Shown here piece after piece: positions 57,001-57,545 of a stretch of DNA of 57,545 nucleotides. Below the pieces are notes generated by a model, which saw nothing but the letters and a program-made list of their open reading frames with translations, had not been told where the DNA came from and did no database searches. The position numbers were made by a program, and so were the translations under genes. Positions within the stretch are counted from its first letter, which is position 1; each line of letters starts with the position of its first letter. The stretch comes from a virus. The DNA lies in the IMG/VR virus record IMGVR_UViG_3300032285_005159, positions 1-57,545 of that record; one strand, 5' to 3'.

Positions 57001-57545
57001 GCCGCGTCGCGGTCAGCCGCTGAAACGGTGGGGGCCGTGGTGCCCAACGCAACGTTAACGTCGTCTAAGTCTACGTTTGAATCTTTCTTTAACGCGTGCA
57101 AGAAAGTCTTGGTAAGCCCAGCAACCCGCGCGTTGGCCAAAGCCATTGCGCGCTCTTGGTACTGTTTGGCCTCGAACATCCGTGGATCCAAGTTTCCAGA
57201 TGCACGGAATAAACGGGTAAGCTTGGTTCCAAAGTTGTACTCGCCAGTAACTTCGTTAATGGCTAGGTCGTCCAACGACACGCGGTAAGCGGCCTCAATG
57301 TCCGGCGAGGTAACTGCGGTAACAGCACGGCTAAGCAATGGCTTCGGTGCTTTAGGCTTCGGACTCAAAGCAAGGCTTCGGTCGCTATCTGGAACTTTGG
57401 TAACCTTGTGCTTACCAAACAACACTCCGGCCGTGTGGCTTTTGCAAACAAAGCCAGCAAAGCCGTGGTCCTTAATTGCTTTTTCGTACATGGTATTGGC
57501 AGCACGGTCGTCAAACCTTGCGTAACCTGCTGCAACACGTTCGTC
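54075..57545 (-). CDS. Giant polyvalent internal-virion protein, C-terminal part
   Basis: This is the 3' end of the gene that starts at 10662, running off the right end of the window; residue 3532 is the Met codon at 57491 and the stop is at 54075. The segment of about 1,140 residues is mostly alpha-helical, with Ala- and Lys-rich coiled-coil stretches (57050-56650) and hydrophobic helices such as LGMITLGSAGFYTRNLLGNV (near 55840), a pattern seen in large podovirus internal virion proteins. I see no catalytic motif here. It ends next to a bidirectional terminator shared with the converging plus-strand operon. Confidence 0.9.
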   Translation of the reverse strand, partial: DERVAAGYARFDDRAANTMYEKAIKDHGFAGFVCKSHTAGVLFGKHKVTKVPDSDRSLALSPKPKAPKPLLSRAVTAVTSPDIEAAYRVSLDDLAINEVTGEYNFGTKLTRLFRASGNLDPRMFEAKQYQERAMALANARVAGLTKTFLHALKKDSNVDLDDVNVALGTTAPTVSAADRDAARATRDAAIEAANVQFQQTDKAYATYKKATAQARADYLVHQDVKRYQAEVTVLQADLANSSEKQTRNAAITAANAAYDLEIQAGRAKGVKSAMAAQQQALFRLEQTSPRIAEVVTEFRAAIDSLSQQLVESLGPNDPMRAVVTENLGVYLTRSYQIHHDEGYVQKIKEDPTFAQARQEARDFFEKAWVKRTFKTWRSNDLYAVFSDAEVQALVEAEAKAKSVGSIELDNFIEQHGNTPEIPGKITNKTDLSRFMEKGEVPRELVAILGEVQNPVENAVRTYSNLAKFVGAQRLLNEFTSVGVANGFLITADEKAKDPEKYRLYEPLLNSTKTLGGEPLSNFYAPPEVKEAFQLSFTPDFKAKQGDAVELIKKVDEALAAVVGKSLGMITLGSAGFYTRNLLGNVAFMIGNGFVASPANIADAFKGLNEIYGTNFWNRALQVMPTALRPDEKFSLSELGPLGSDLIALGIKDSMNAGVLRELLAGMRDDPENFVAKLEQTIRSKGKLASAAVTAVTAPVKAVNTVFDSLAGAAEAIDLVYKFAYYSHEVGVYTKANAHNTTKWTDNQIKQLAARTVRKTTQGNSENPALVKAFQKSKLLSTLFNSFFRFTTEAARIVFATGQLSFQEMNSGNPVLKTRGRLRLGGLMTSLALSTVPELVKLAGGYDDEKEQAIRNGLPAWAQNVNYYFTKDSKDPNKVKMWNLTYVLPFSIIMDPVIRSLHLIANKRGSEAPMVAIKAVAEAFLSPQIAVQAFAKVLNNVDDRGGKIYYENDSTATAALKIGKFLASTAYRLKTPQKFYEAFEAYTNGSVYDKDARLATAAELVANEFSPFQTRRYDLTKLAHQAFAKAKRDLDDVSPERGKFLSYSTLGKQDIENTYRTLQDARVYAAQKLKKTMAGYESLGVSMQELKKQATDAGFSRDRVNQILNRNAVDRVVFPPDLFKDMLERGGEANGQARVDFLKQVIRDTPRNIPLNQ
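57423..57545. repeat. Terminal redundancy, right copy
   Basis: Exact copy of bases 1-123. Removing one copy gives a 57,422-bp circle and joins the two halves of the giant gene in frame. Confidence 0.95.

Noticed and set aside
1-57545. CRISPR array
   Set aside because: The only tandem repeats are the 14-bp iterons without spacers; there are no regularly spaced repeats.

Overview
The window is a complete tailed-phage genome, most likely a podovirus, assembled as a circle. The first 123 bases are repeated exactly at the end (1-123 = 57423-57545), and a single giant reading frame runs across that join, so the unique length is 57,422 bp. I see no integrase, repressor, tRNA, CRISPR array or phage RNA polymerase. 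Promoters look sigma70-like (TTGAC, 17-18 bp, TAnnnT), so host polymerase probably transcribes the genome. Few genes have a Shine-Dalgarno sequence; many have very short leaders or start inside the preceding gene's stop codon. The host cannot be named from the sequence alone.

Layout. (1) Minus strand, 15084 down through base 1 and on to 54075: large terminase, three likely internal-virion or ejection genes, then a 4,669-residue giant 'polyvalent' protein with an HExGH zinc-protease motif and several ADP-ribosyltransferase-like modules. (2) Plus strand, 15148-30308: small terminase, a run of tightly overlapping small genes, a dATP/dGTP diphosphohydrolase-like protein, RuvC-like resolvase, SNF2-type helicase, Cas4/RecB-like nuclease, a probable DNA-binding protein, family A DNA polymerase and primase-helicase. 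(3) Minus strand, 47974 down to 30305: HNH endonuclease, a small protease-like protein, portal, scaffold, major capsid protein, lysis genes (amidase, lipoprotein, holin-like proteins), adhesin and tail genes, and a GH24-type lysozyme. (4) Plus strand, 48716-54025: about 16 small genes of unknown function, downstream of a 740-bp non-coding region with iterons and inverted repeats that may be the origin.

Three things stand out. First, three type I hammerhead ribozymes lie between genes of block 4, each at or just after a stop codon and each followed by a conserved hairpin leader. They should cut the polycistronic RNA into defined messages. The leader hairpin shares two bases with ribozyme stem I, so cleavage product and ribozyme folds exclude each other. 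Second, the DNA polymerase carries an intein between motifs B and C, and the intein's middle is a complete HNH homing endonuclease gene in the +1 frame. Third, a 216-bp element occurs twice, each copy just upstream of a minus-strand promoter; it carries inverted ACTGTCTA sites and seems to be regulatory rather than coding.

Replication genes are grouped in block 2 and virion and lysis genes in blocks 1 and 3. Block 4 resembles an early host-takeover region, but none of its proteins is recognised.
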